Shown: positions 1 to 8,928 of the stretch, one piece after another
Layout: every line of letters starts with the position of its first letter
Numbering within the stretch: position 1 is the stretch's first letter
Source: SIG607 sp045592625
GTDB lineage: Bacteria; Bacillota; Clostridia; Oscillospirales; Acutalibacteraceae
DNA: 64,000 nt
Assembly: GCA_045592625.1 (NCBI GenBank)
Contig: JAZNVC010000027.1
Coordinates: 1 to 64,000 of the forward strand
Direction: 5' to 3'
The notes under the pieces: model-generated
What the model saw: only the letters and a program-made list of their open reading frames with translations
Databases searched by the model: none
Told to the model about the DNA's origin: nothing
Position numbers and translations under genes: made by a program

Positions 1-1
1 G

Positions 2-2497
2 TTCTTTGAGGATGCCGAAACAGCTTCCAGTGAGCTTGATTTAGTTCTTACAGGAAAGGATTGCGGTTTAAGCGAACGTGCCCCAATGTGCGGTGTTCCA
101 TTCCATTCTTGCGAAACATATATTCAGCGTCTTGTTGAAAAGGGATACAGAGTAGCTATTTGTGAACAGGTTGAAGACCCTGCAACTGCGAAGGGACTTG
201 TTAAACGTGATATTATAAGAATAATCACACCCGGTACCGTTATCGAAGACAGTATGCTTGACGAAGGAAAAAATAACTTTTTGTGCTCTGTTTCGGTTAT
301 TGACGGTATTGCAGGAATTTGTTTTACCGATGCTTCAACAGGAGAGGCATATCTTACCGAGGTTTCGGGTAAGGATATTTCCGCCCTCATTTATGATGAA
401 ATTTGCCGCTTTTCACCAAAAGAATTGTTGATAATAGATGATTTTCAGAATGATAAGGTTTTGAGCAATGCGATTTCAGGAAAATATGACGGACTTATTA
501 CATTAAGAAATAAAAATGCTTTTGACATTAATTACTCTGAACAGCTTATTTTGAAACACTTTAAAATTCTAAGTTTTGAAAATTTAGGCTTTTCTGCACA
601 AGCAGCGGGTAATAGTGCTTTGGGTGCTGTTATTGGCTATCTTTATGAAACGGGTATTAAAGGCGAAATTTGTGTAAATCAGGTTAAATTTTACAGTGGC
701 GGTCAGTTTATGAGACTTGATATGACAGCTATACGTAACCTTGAAATAGTAGAAACAATGCGTTCAAAATCCCGTAAGGGTTCACTTCTTTGGGTGCTCG
801 ATAAAACCTGTACGGCTATGGGTAAACGCCTTATGCACACTTGGATTGAACAACCGTTACTTAATTTCAATCAAATTAATTTACGTCAAAACAGTGTTGA
901 AGAACTTACTCAAACAACTGTTATGCGTGGAGAATTAACCGATTCCTTAAGAGGAATAAGAGATATTGAACGACTTATGTCAAAGGTTGTTTACGGTACA
1001 GGCAGTGCCAGAGAATTAAGAGCTCTTTCTTCAACAATAGAAGCACTTCCTGAGGTTAAAAATATTCTTTCTTCCGCTTCCAGCCGTATGTTGAAAGAGT
1101 GCTATAACGATATTGATTTGCTTAATGATGTTAAATCTCTTATTGATAACGCTATAGTTGATGAGCCACCTGCACTGGTTCGTGAAGGTGGTATGATAAG
1201 AGCAGGTTATAATAGTGAGGTTGACTCGCTTAGAGATATTATGACTGGCGGTACTGCAATAATTGCAGACATTGAAGCAAGAGAAAAAGAGAGAACGGGA
1301 ATAAAAAATCTTAAGGTTAAATTTAACAAGGTTTTCGGTTATTATTTAGAGGTTACAAATTCTTTCTTAGATCTTGTGCCTGAAGATTATATACGAAAAC
1401 AGACTCTTACAGGCGCAGAACGCTTTATAACCGAAGAACTCAAAGCCCTTGAAGGCAAATTACTTGGTGCTAAGGACAGAGTTATTGCTCTTGAATATGA
1501 GCTTTTTGATGTGGTTAGAAAACAGGTTGCAGCACAGCTTGACAGATTCCAAAGAACTGCGGCTGCTCTTGCACGTCTTGACGTATTATGTTCACTCTCT
1601 AACGTTGCTGTTGAAAACAACTACTGCAGACCCAAAATTAATGATGACGGAATTATTCTTATAAAATCAGGCAGACATCCCGTTGTCGAAAAACTCACAA
1701 ATACTCCTTTTGTTTCCAATGATACATATCTTAACAGCGGGGATGATCGTTGTGCAATAATTACCGGTCCTAATATGGCGGGTAAATCTACTTATATGAG
1801 ACAGGTAGCAATAATTGTGCTAATGGCACAGATAGGTTCCTTTGTTCCGGCAGAAAGTGCAAACCTATCTGTTTGTGACGCTATTTTTACAAGGGTCGGG
1901 GCAAGTGATGATTTAGCTTCCGGACAGTCAACATTTATGGTTGAAATGAGCGAAGTGGCTAATATCCTTAAAAATTCAACCAATAAAAGTTTGCTTATTC
2001 TTGATGAAATAGGCAGAGGAACATCTACCTTTGACGGTATGTCTATTGCAAAGGCTGTGCTTGAATATGTTGCCGATAAGAAAAAAATCGGTGCAAAAGC
2101 GTTGTTTGCTACACATTATCATGAACTGACTGAAATGGAAAATGAAATTTCGGGAGTAAAAAACTACAATATCGCCGTTAAAAAGCGTGGCGATGATATT
2201 ATCTTCCTTCGCAGAATAGTTCCCGGAGGTGCCGATCAAAGCTATGGTATTGAGGTTGCAAAGCTATCGGGTATACCTACAGCGGTTATTAAACGTGCTA
2301 AGGAAATTTTAAGTGAAACGGAATCCCAGGGTGTTGTAACCTACAAAAAGGTTGCTGATGAATCGAGCCAAATGCCTTTGGAAATCAAACAGGCGATGGA
2401 TATTATGGACGAGCTTCGCACAATTGATGTTAACACTCTGACTCCTATTGAATCTATGAAAATGCTTTATGATTTAGCGAATAAAGCAAAAGAATAA
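2..2497 (+). CDS. mutS: DNA mismatch repair ATPase MutS (5' end outside window)
   Basis: Mismatch-recognition protein MutS. The frame is open from base 2: the stretch before the first internal ATG (base 86) reads FFEDA and ERAPMCGVP, typical of the N-terminal mismatch-binding domain, so 86 is not the real start and only a few dozen residues are missing. After the connector, lever and clamp regions comes the ABC-type ATPase, with Walker A GPNMAGKST near base 1766, Walker B LLILDEIGRGTSTFDG near 1990 and the ATHYHELTE loop near 2106. MutS binds mismatches as a dimer and recruits MutL. It is the first gene of a tightly packed co-directional run; mutL follows after 11 bases. Confidence 0.97.
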   Translation, partial: FFEDAETASSELDLVLTGKDCGLSERAPMCGVPFHSCETYIQRLVEKGYRVAICEQVEDPATAKGLVKRDIIRIITPGTVIEDSMLDEGKNNFLCSVSVIDGIAGICFTDASTGEAYLTEVSGKDISALIYDEICRFSPKELLIIDDFQNDKVLSNAISGKYDGLITLRNKNAFDINYSEQLILKHFKILSFENLGFSAQAAGNSALGAVIGYLYETGIKGEICVNQVKFYSGGQFMRLDMTAIRNLEIVETMRSKSRKGSLLWVLDKTCTAMGKRLMHTWIEQPLLNFNQINLRQNSVEELTQTTVMRGELTDSLRGIRDIERLMSKVVYGTGSARELRALSSTIEALPEVKNILSSASSRMLKECYNDIDLLNDVKSLIDNAIVDEPPALVREGGMIRAGYNSEVDSLRDIMTGGTAIIADIEAREKERTGIKNLKVKFNKVFGYYLEVTNSFLDLVPEDYIRKQTLTGAERFITEELKALEGKLLGAKDRVIALEYELFDVVRKQVAAQLDRFQRTAAALARLDVLCSLSNVAVENNYCRPKINDDGIILIKSGRHPVVEKLTNTPFVSNDTYLNSGDDRCAIITGPNMAGKSTYMRQVAIIVLMAQIGSFVPAESANLSVCDAIFTRVGASDDLASGQSTFMVEMSEVANILKNSTNKSLLILDEIGRGTSTFDGMSIAKAVLEYVADKKKIGAKALFATHYHELTEMENEISGVKNYNIAVKKRGDDIIFLRRIVPGGADQSYGIEVAKLSGIPTAVIKRAKEILSETESQGVVTYKKVADESSQMPLEIKQAMDIMDELRTIDVNTLTPIESMKMLYDLANKAKE

Positions 2498-2508
2498 AGA
2501 GGTTTTGT

Positions 2509-4386
2509 ATGCCGAAGATTAATGTGTTACCAAAATTTATAGCCGAAAAAATTGCCGCAGGTGAAGTTGTTGAAAAACCGGCTTCGGTTATAAAGGAGAT
2601 AGTAGAAAATGCCATTGACGCCGGTGCTATGGATATTACCGTAGAAATTAAAGGCGGCGGTATTTTATATATGCGTGTTACCGATAACGGTTGCGGAATT
2701 AAAAAGGATGACGTTCCCACCGCTTTTCTTCGTCATGCTACCAGCAAGATTGTTAAAGAAGATGACCTTAATTGTATAAATACTCTCGGCTTCAGAGGCG
2801 AAGCATTGGCTGCCATATCGTCAGTTTCTAAGGTTGAAATGATTACCAAGACCGAGGATGATATTGTGGGTACACGCTATGTAATTGAGGGCGGAGAAGA
2901 GATAGCTTTTGAAGATACAGGATGTCCTGACGGTACCACAGTTATTGTAAGAGATTTATTTTTTAATACTCCTGCAAGAATGAAATTTTTGCACAAAGAT
3001 ACAAGCGAAGCTAACGTTGTGGCTGACTTGGTAGAAAAGATTGCTCTTTCTCACCCCGAAATAGCTTTTCGCTTTATTAGAGACGGAAAAACTGTTATTA
3101 CTACTTCGGGGGACGGAAAACTTGAGTCGGTGATTTATTCTGTTCTTGGCAGAGAATTTTCTAAAAGTCTCATTTCTGCTAAAGGCGGCAACGCTTATGT
3201 GCAGGTTGAAGGCTATATTTGTAAACCGATATATTGCCGTCCTAAGCGTAATGCACAGTATTTCTTTTTGAACGGTAGACTTGTAAGAAGTGCTACTGCC
3301 ATTTCCGCTTTAGAAGCCGCATATAAAAATTCTATTATGGTAGGAAAATTTCCTGCCTGTGTTTTAAATATTACCGTTGACCCAAGTGTAGTTGACGTTA
3401 ACGTTCATCCTGCTAAAACTGAAGTTAGATTTTCGGATGATAAAAGTATATTTGACGCTGTTTATTTTACCGTAAAAAACGCTTTGGTTTCGGGGGATGA
3501 AAGACCACAGATAAATGTTAAAACCAATCCTTCTTTTGCTGCTTTTGACACTATGAGTACACAGCAGTATAAACAGATGGTTATTACCGAACAAAAAGAG
3601 CAAAAAATAGATGAGGATTTTTATCCTCCGATAATCAATAAACCTTCATCAACTATTACGTTTAAAAGTTCTCTTAAAAATGATGATACATACGTTAATG
3701 ATGATAAAAAAGTAAATTTGGAAATTTTACAGAAAAACGAATGTATTATTTCTCAAAAAGAAAGTATTTCTGAGCGACAAACAATAATTGAACCTCAAAA
3801 AATTATTGAAACAGAAATAATTCCTGAAATCAAATTTATAGGAGAGGCTTTTTTAACCTACATTATTGTTGAAAAGGGAAATAGCGTTTTCTTTGTTGAT
3901 AAACACGCCTCTCACGAAAGAATTATATTTGAACGTCTGAAAAAAGAAGAGAAAGCAGAAAGTCAGGAATTACTGCTTCCTGTTACAGTAAAACTCATTG
4001 CAGAGCACTATAATGCCGTACTAAACTCTTCAGAACTTTTGGAAAAAAGCGGCTTTGAAGCAGAGGATTTTGGAAATAATACCGTTATAATCAGAGCAGT
4101 TCCATCATCTCTTAAGGATGAAGATGTAGCAACTCTATTTTATGAGGTTGCGGCAGGTCTTGCGGACAACGGGTCGGTTTTGATAGAAAAACTTGATAAC
4201 ATATATCATACAATAGCATGTAAAGCAGCTATTAAAGCGGGTTATAAAACCTCTAAGGAAGAACTTTTGAAACTTGCTACTGAGGTTCTTACACGTGACG
4301 ATATTTTCTATTGTCCCCATGGCAGACCTGTGGCATTTGAAATTAAAAAACGAGACTTAGAAAAACAGTTTGGAAGAATACAATGA
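2509..4386 (+). CDS. mutL: DNA mismatch repair endonuclease MutL
   Basis: MutL, the second component of methyl-independent mismatch repair. The N-terminal GHKL ATPase shows EKIAAGEVV, the Asn-box VENAIDAGA, the DNGCGI motif and GFRGEALAAISSV. A variable linker follows at about residues 345-440. The C-terminal domain carries DKHASHERIIFE at about 463-474, matching the endonuclease motif DQHA(x2)E(x4)E with Q changed to K, plus ACKAAIKAG and CPHGRPV near the end. These are the metal-site elements of nicking MutL proteins from organisms without MutH, so this copy should be a nuclease. AGAGG stands 6 bases before the ATG. It overlaps miaA by 4 bases (ATGA), suggesting translational coupling. Confidence 0.96.
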   Translation: MPKINVLPKFIAEKIAAGEVVEKPASVIKEIVENAIDAGAMDITVEIKGGGILYMRVTDNGCGIKKDDVPTAFLRHATSKIVKEDDLNCINTLGFRGEALAAISSVSKVEMITKTEDDIVGTRYVIEGGEEIAFEDTGCPDGTTVIVRDLFFNTPARMKFLHKDTSEANVVADLVEKIALSHPEIAFRFIRDGKTVITTSGDGKLESVIYSVLGREFSKSLISAKGGNAYVQVEGYICKPIYCRPKRNAQYFFLNGRLVRSATAISALEAAYKNSIMVGKFPACVLNITVDPSVVDVNVHPAKTEVRFSDDKSIFDAVYFTVKNALVSGDERPQINVKTNPSFAAFDTMSTQQYKQMVITEQKEQKIDEDFYPPIINKPSSTITFKSSLKNDDTYVNDDKKVNLEILQKNECIISQKESISERQTIIEPQKIIETEIIPEIKFIGEAFLTYIIVEKGNSVFFVDKHASHERIIFERLKKEEKAESQELLLPVTVKLIAEHYNAVLNSSELLEKSGFEAEDFGNNTVIIRAVPSSLKDEDVATLFYEVAAGLADNGSVLIEKLDNIYHTIACKAAIKAGYKTSKEELLKLATEVLTRDDIFYCPHGRPVAFEIKKRDLEKQFGRIQ

Positions 4387-5306
4387 GCATTAGTAAACCA
4401 AAAGTAATATTTGTTGTCGGTCCTACGGCTTCGGGAAAAACAGGACTCTCTATAGCTTTAGCAAGACGGTTTAATGGAGAAATTGTTTCTGCGGATTCTA
4501 TGCAGATATATAAGGGTATAGGTATAGCTTCTGCAGCTCCTACCTGTGAAGAAAAAAGTCTTGCCGTTCACCATCTTGTTGAGTTTTTGGAACCACAGGC
4601 GAAGTTTTCGGTTGCTGACTACGTTGATTTGGCAAGACAAACTATAAACGATATAATTTCGAGAGGTAAGTTGCCTATTGTGGTGGGCGGAACGGGTCTT
4701 TATATTGATTCTCTTATTGATGGAATTGAATTTATTAACGAAAAGACCTCAGACCAAATGCGAAAAACTCTGGAAAATGAATTTGATAATCTTGGCGGAG
4801 AGGAAATGTTACAAAGGCTTTCGCAAATTGACAGTATTGCCTCCTCAAAGCTATCTCCAAATGATAAAAAACGTATAATAAGAGCTTTGGAAATTTATTA
4901 TTCTACAGGACTGACAATAACACAGCAAAATGAACGTTCTAAGGCAAAAGGCAAACCTTATAATGAAGTTATTATCGGTATCACTTGCTTAGATAGGCAA
5001 AAACTGTATGACAGAATTAACCGTAGAGTTGATACAATGGTAGAAAAAGGTATTGTAGACGAAGCTAAAGCTATGCGGAATAAGGGTTATACGTCTGCTC
5101 AGGCTATCGGACATAAAGAATTTTACGATTATTTAGACGGTGAAATTTCCTTGGAAGAAGCTACTGAAAAACTGAAAAGAGAAACCCGACGATACGCTAA
5201 ACGTCAGCTTACTTGGTTTAGAAAAAACGAAAATATTAATTGGATATATTGCGATATTCAGGATACTGAAACTGCTGCTGTAGAAATTTTAGAAAGGATG
5301 AACTAA
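4383..5306 (+). CDS. miaA: tRNA dimethylallyltransferase MiaA
   Basis: MiaA transfers a dimethylallyl group to N6 of A37 in tRNAs that read codons starting with U. The protein begins with the P-loop GPTASGKTGLSIALA (about residues 12-26), followed by DSMQIYKG, which contains the catalytic/tRNA-binding Asp-Ser-Met-Gln, and VGGTGLYIDSLIDG. The C-terminal half has the RRYAKRQLTWFR signature that contacts tRNA. Length 307 is normal for the family. It starts inside the mutL stop codon (4-base overlap). The mutS-mutL-miaA order is common in Firmicutes. Confidence 0.96.
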   Translation: MSISKPKVIFVVGPTASGKTGLSIALARRFNGEIVSADSMQIYKGIGIASAAPTCEEKSLAVHHLVEFLEPQAKFSVADYVDLARQTINDIISRGKLPIVVGGTGLYIDSLIDGIEFINEKTSDQMRKTLENEFDNLGGEEMLQRLSQIDSIASSKLSPNDKKRIIRALEIYYSTGLTITQQNERSKAKGKPYNEVIIGITCLDRQKLYDRINRRVDTMVEKGIVDEAKAMRNKGYTSAQAIGHKEFYDYLDGEISLEEATEKLKRETRRYAKRQLTWFRKNENINWIYCDIQDTETAAVEILERMN

Positions 5307-5307
5307 A

Positions 5308-6519
5308 ATGTTTAAAAACAAGTTTTTAAGAATAACAGCCATTGCATTGTTATCTTTGTTTTTATTACATCAAGTTTATTCTGTAATATATAATCCCATA
5401 AATACGGTAAGTGCAGAATATATTTCAGTGACCGATGGTATATCTTTTACGGGAATGATAATCAGAAACGAACTGCTTATTGATAAAGCGGATGGCGGAA
5501 TTATGCATCTGCTTGTTTCTGACGGTGAAAGGGTTTCGAAAAACGGAACTATTGCCAAGATTTTTAGTAGCGAAAAGGATTCCTTTGCTGTAACTGAAAT
5601 TGAAAAAATCAAAGAGCAGATTTCTAATATTAAAACAATTCAAAGTTATAACGATATAGCCGCAGTGGATATAAATTTGCTTGATAGCAAAATAAAGTCA
5701 TCATTGGGCAAAATCCTTTTTGATGCCGGTAACGGAAATTTTAAGGAAGCAAGAAAAAATCAAGATACACTCCTTACGCTTATGAATAGAAAAGAAATGG
5801 TGATTGGCAACAATGCCGACTTTTCTAAGCAACTGGAAAACCTTGAGGGCAGAAAAAATCAACTCGAGAGTTCGTTATCCGAACCAATTGATAGTATTAG
5901 TGCTGTTGAATCGGGATTTTTTGTGTCAAACGTAGATGGTTATGAAACAGTGTTAAGTACAGAAAATCTTGAACGTTATACACCGGAATTTATTGATTCC
6001 GTTGCCTTGGATGACAGTAAAAACGACGGAAAAATAGGTAAAATTGTTTCAGATTATACGTGGTATATTACGGCTTCTCTTACGGCTAATCAGTCTTTGT
6101 CCTACAAAAAAGGCGATATTGTAACTATTAAGACTCAGCTTAAAAGTAATCCCTACTTAAAGGTTACAGTTGAGCAGATAAATTTGTCCTCTGATAGAGA
6201 AAGAGCGGTTATACTTTTTTCGTGTCAGGAAATGAATGCCGAACTTGCTACTATGCGCACATGTGCTATGACGGTTATTAACGGTGAGTATAACGGTCTT
6301 AAGGTGCCAAAAAGTTCATTAAGAGTAAACGATAACCAAACCGGTGTTTTTGTTGTTTCGGGCATGGAACTTAAGTTTGTTACCACTAAAGTGATTTATC
6401 AGACTCAAGATTTTGTTATATGTGAAAAAGCCGATACTAATCAGAACACGCAGTTAAGGCTTTATGATAAAGTTGTTGTAAAGGGGAAAAACCTGTATGA
6501 CGGAAAAATTATCAACTGA
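5308..6519 (+). CDS. HlyD-like membrane-anchored adaptor protein
   Basis: A 403-residue protein with one N-terminal hydrophobic segment (about residues 8-28) and no lipobox, so probably a single-pass protein exposed outside the membrane. Beyond it lies a split barrel-sandwich (lipoyl-like) pattern: ISFTGMIIRNE and GGIMHLLVSDGERVSKNG near residues 45-85, then a helical hairpin rich in Lys/Glu/Asn (about 100-195), then beta-rich segments containing WYITASLTANQSLSYKKGD. This is the layout of HlyD/membrane-fusion adaptors, but no ABC or RND partner is adjacent. It sits between miaA and the yggS-sepF-ylmH division cluster and overlaps yggS by 23 bases, so a role in envelope or division is more plausible than a dedicated exporter. 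No specific function is assigned. Confidence 0.7.
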   Translation: MFKNKFLRITAIALLSLFLLHQVYSVIYNPINTVSAEYISVTDGISFTGMIIRNELLIDKADGGIMHLLVSDGERVSKNGTIAKIFSSEKDSFAVTEIEKIKEQISNIKTIQSYNDIAAVDINLLDSKIKSSLGKILFDAGNGNFKEARKNQDTLLTLMNRKEMVIGNNADFSKQLENLEGRKNQLESSLSEPIDSISAVESGFFVSNVDGYETVLSTENLERYTPEFIDSVALDDSKNDGKIGKIVSDYTWYITASLTANQSLSYKKGDIVTIKTQLKSNPYLKVTVEQINLSSDRERAVILFSCQEMNAELATMRTCAMTVINGEYNGLKVPKSSLRVNDNQTGVFVVSGMELKFVTTKVIYQTQDFVICEKADTNQNTQLRLYDKVVVKGKNLYDGKIIN

Positions 6520-7216
6520 AATTTTTGATGAGAATTTTAGTGATATAAAAGAAAAAATTGCAATAGCTGCTGCCAAAAGCGGTAGAAAAGCAGAAGATAT
6601 TACTTTACTTGCGGCAGTTAAAACCGTTTCTCCTGAACTGATAAATTATGCTATAGAGCAGGGTATAAGCGTTATAGGAGACAACAGAGTACAAGAACTA
6701 ATTGCAAAAGAAAATGAAATAAACAAAAATGTCACAAAGCATTTTATAGGTCATTTGCAAACCAACAAGGTTAAAGATGTAGTGGGCAGAGTAGCACTTA
6801 TTGAATCTGTCGATAGCATAAGACTTGCCAAACTGATTGGTAAACAGTCGCTTAAGGTAGGTATTACTACCGATATTTTGCTTGAAGTTAATATTGGTGA
6901 AGAAGAAAGTAAATCGGGATTTCTTAGCAACGATTTGATGTCTGCTGCTATTGAAATATCAAAAATTGAAGGTGTTAAGGTGCGTGGTCTTATGGCAATT
7001 CCGCCCATTTGTAACTCTTCAAGCGAAAATATTCAATATTTTTCAAAAATGAGACAACTGTTTATTGACATTAAGGAAGAAAACATAGATAATATATCTA
7101 TGGATATTCTGTCTATGGGTATGTCAGACGATTTTGAAAAAGCTATTGAATATGGCTCCACTCAAGTCAGAATAGGCACACTTCTGTTTGGCAGAAGAAA
7201 TTATTCAAATAATTAA
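6497..7216 (+). CDS. yggS: YggS/YlmE-family pyridoxal phosphate homeostasis protein
   Basis: PLP-binding protein of the YggS (PLPBP) family, a single-domain TIM barrel resembling the N-terminal half of alanine racemase, thought to buffer free pyridoxal phosphate. The PLP lysine is expected at K42 in LLAAVKTVSPELI. Other family marks are GDNRVQEL, HFIGHLQTNK, LLEVNIGEEESKSGF, GLMAIPP, SMGMSDDFEKAIEYGSTQVRIGTLLFG. It starts 23 bases before the end of the HlyD-like gene, preceded by AAAGGGGA. As in other Firmicutes it is followed by sepF and ylmH. Confidence 0.93.
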   Translation: MTEKLSTEIFDENFSDIKEKIAIAAAKSGRKAEDITLLAAVKTVSPELINYAIEQGISVIGDNRVQELIAKENEINKNVTKHFIGHLQTNKVKDVVGRVALIESVDSIRLAKLIGKQSLKVGITTDILLEVNIGEEESKSGFLSNDLMSAAIEISKIEGVKVRGLMAIPPICNSSSENIQYFSKMRQLFIDIKEENIDNISMDILSMGMSDDFEKAIEYGSTQVRIGTLLFGRRNYSNN

Positions 7217-7231
7217 AAAGGAGATATAAAA

Positions 7232-7675
7232 ATGAAATTTTGGGATTCTGTAAAAAATATTATGAACGTATCGGACGACGATTATGAGGATGAGGTTATG
7301 AACGAAGAAGAGGAAATTGAGCAACCTAAAAAGGAACCTATTAAAAAAGAAACTCGTGCTCCTCGTTCTAAAACCGTTGCTTTTTCTCAGGGCAATATGC
7401 AACTTGTTCTTGTTAAACCTGAACGTTTCGAGGACGTTACGGGTATAGCTGACCATTACTGTGCTAAAAAAACAATCGTGTTAAATCTTGAAAAGGCAGA
7501 TAGAGATCTTTCCCGTCGTATTATAGACTTTTTAAGTGGTGTTGCGTACGCAAAGAACGGCACCTTAAAAAAGGCTGCTCATAATACTTTCGTTATTGCA
7601 CCCTGTGACGTTGATGTTAATGGAGATACCTTTGTAGAAGATTATAACGATTACGGTGAATTTGGCGGATTTTAA
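7232..7675 (+). CDS. sepF: cell division protein SepF
   Basis: SepF links FtsZ filaments to the membrane and bundles them. The N terminus MKFWDSVKNIMNV could form the short amphipathic membrane-targeting helix known for the family. An acidic/basic linker (about residues 14-50) follows, then the globular domain with QLVLVKPERFEDV, ADHYCAKKTIVLNLEKAD, RRIIDFLSGVAYA and NTFVIAPCDVDVNGD. Length 147 is typical. The ribosome binding site AAAAAGGAGAT lies 8 bases upstream. Its stop overlaps the ylmH start (TAATG). Confidence 0.94.
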   Translation: MKFWDSVKNIMNVSDDDYEDEVMNEEEEIEQPKKEPIKKETRAPRSKTVAFSQGNMQLVLVKPERFEDVTGIADHYCAKKTIVLNLEKADRDLSRRIIDFLSGVAYAKNGTLKKAAHNTFVIAPCDVDVNGDTFVEDYNDYGEFGGF

Positions 7676-8418
7676 TGAATAGTACGCTTTTGCTTGCTAA
7701 ACTCCGCGATGCAGTCAGACTGTGTCATAATACAGATGTCTTCAAGTATTTTGGTTTTCTTAGCAGTGAAGAAAGAGCGTACATCGAAAATTTGGATGAG
7801 TTAAAAAACGAAAAATATTCTTTTTTTGGCGGATACGATGAAGCTCAGCGTGTTATGTTTGTTGCATTACCGCAATGGTGTGACAGTGCTAAGGATTTAA
7901 GTATAGTGAGAGGCTTTACTTTTACCTACAGAAAATGCGATAAGCTTTCACATCGTGACTTTCTTGGTACTTTTATGTCCCTTGGCATTACCAGAGAAAG
8001 TGTCGGTGACATACTTTGTGAGGATGGAAGAGCTGTAGCCTTTTTTAGTGACAGTGTAGCAGATTACGTATGTGAGCAAATCACAAAGGTTGGCGGAGTG
8101 GGTGTCAAAATTTCCGAAGGCTTTAATAAGCCGCTTCCTGAGTTCTCAAAATTAAAAAGTTTTACCGATACAATCGCGTCTTTAAGGCTGGACTCGGTTG
8201 TAGCCGCACTTATTGGAAGTTCACGCGAAAAAGCCAAGGAATTGATTCTTGATAAACGGGTTGCGGTTAATTCATTAATCTGTGAAAAAACTACTTTTAC
8301 CCTTGATGAATTCGCTAAAATTTCCATAAAGGGATTTGGTAAATATATTTTAGACGGTGCTTCTTCGCAAACCAAAAAAGGTAGTATAATTTTAAATTAT
8401 AAAAAATATATTAATTAA
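7675..8418 (+). CDS. ylmH: YlmH-family S4-domain RNA-binding protein
   Basis: RNA-binding protein of the YlmH family, encoded beside sepF in many Gram-positive bacteria. YlmH/RqcP-type S4 proteins bind stalled 50S subunits in ribosome-associated quality control. The N-terminal two-thirds hold the YlmH-type domain (FGFLSSEERAYIE, FVALPQW, HRDFLGTFMSLGITRESVGDIL). An S4 domain occupies about residues 175-245 (LRLDSVVAALIGSSREKA, ILDKRVAVNS). Its ATG overlaps the sepF stop. The divIVA gene that often follows is absent here; lspA comes next. Confidence 0.88.
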   Translation: MNSTLLLAKLRDAVRLCHNTDVFKYFGFLSSEERAYIENLDELKNEKYSFFGGYDEAQRVMFVALPQWCDSAKDLSIVRGFTFTYRKCDKLSHRDFLGTFMSLGITRESVGDILCEDGRAVAFFSDSVADYVCEQITKVGGVGVKISEGFNKPLPEFSKLKSFTDTIASLRLDSVVAALIGSSREKAKELILDKRVAVNSLICEKTTFTLDEFAKISIKGFGKYILDGASSQTKKGSIILNYKKYIN

Positions 8419-8439
8419 CTTTCGCAAGGAGGAAGTATT

Positions 8440-8928
8440 TTGGCTTCTTATGTTATTGCGGCTGTTGTCGGCGTTTTGTTACTTGCTGCCGATCAGCTTA
8501 CAAAATATCTTGCTGAACTCTATATTCCTATGATAGGTTCCGGTGTTGATTTGATTCCGGGAATTATAGGATTTTGGCGTACAAATAATGGGGGAGCAGC
8601 CTGGGGATTTCTTGATGGTCATACCTGGCTTTTACTTTCGATAACAATTGTTATTATGATTATTTGCTTCGCTATGCTGTTAAAGTATGGTTTAAAGGAT
8701 AAACTGCTGTTCTGGGCTCTTACTTTGGTTCTTTCCGGTGGTGTAGGAAACCTTATTGACCGTATTTTTCGTGATGGAAAGGTCGTTGACTTTATACATC
8801 TTGAATTTATTGAATTTCCTATGTTTAACATTGCTGATTGTACAATTGTTATAGGTGCAGGTCTTATGGTACTTTATTTTATAATCGATTTTGCCAAGGA
8901 GACCAAAAAACGTAAGGCAGACAGTTAA
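8440..8928 (+). CDS. lspA: lipoprotein signal peptidase (signal peptidase II)
   Basis: LspA cleaves prolipoproteins before the lipidated cysteine. The 162-residue protein has four membrane segments and the family motifs DQLTKYL, NNGGAAWGFL, GGVGNLIDRI, VVDFIHLEF and FNIADC. The two catalytic aspartates should be D117 (VVDF) and D133 (IADC). The start is a TTG, supported by a strong AAGGAGG 7 bases upstream and the lack of an ATG with a comparable site. Its substrates in this window would include the LSAC lipoproteins starting at 39608 and 47030. Confidence 0.95.
   Translation: MASYVIAAVVGVLLLAADQLTKYLAELYIPMIGSGVDLIPGIIGFWRTNNGGAAWGFLDGHTWLLLSITIVIMIICFAMLLKYGLKDKLLFWALTLVLSGGVGNLIDRIFRDGKVVDFIHLEFIEFPMFNIADCTIVIGAGLMVLYFIIDFAKETKKRKADS

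Noticed and set aside
86..88. ATG as mutS start
   Set aside because: The frame upstream encodes conserved MutS residues to the window edge, so the gene is truncated by the window and does not start here.
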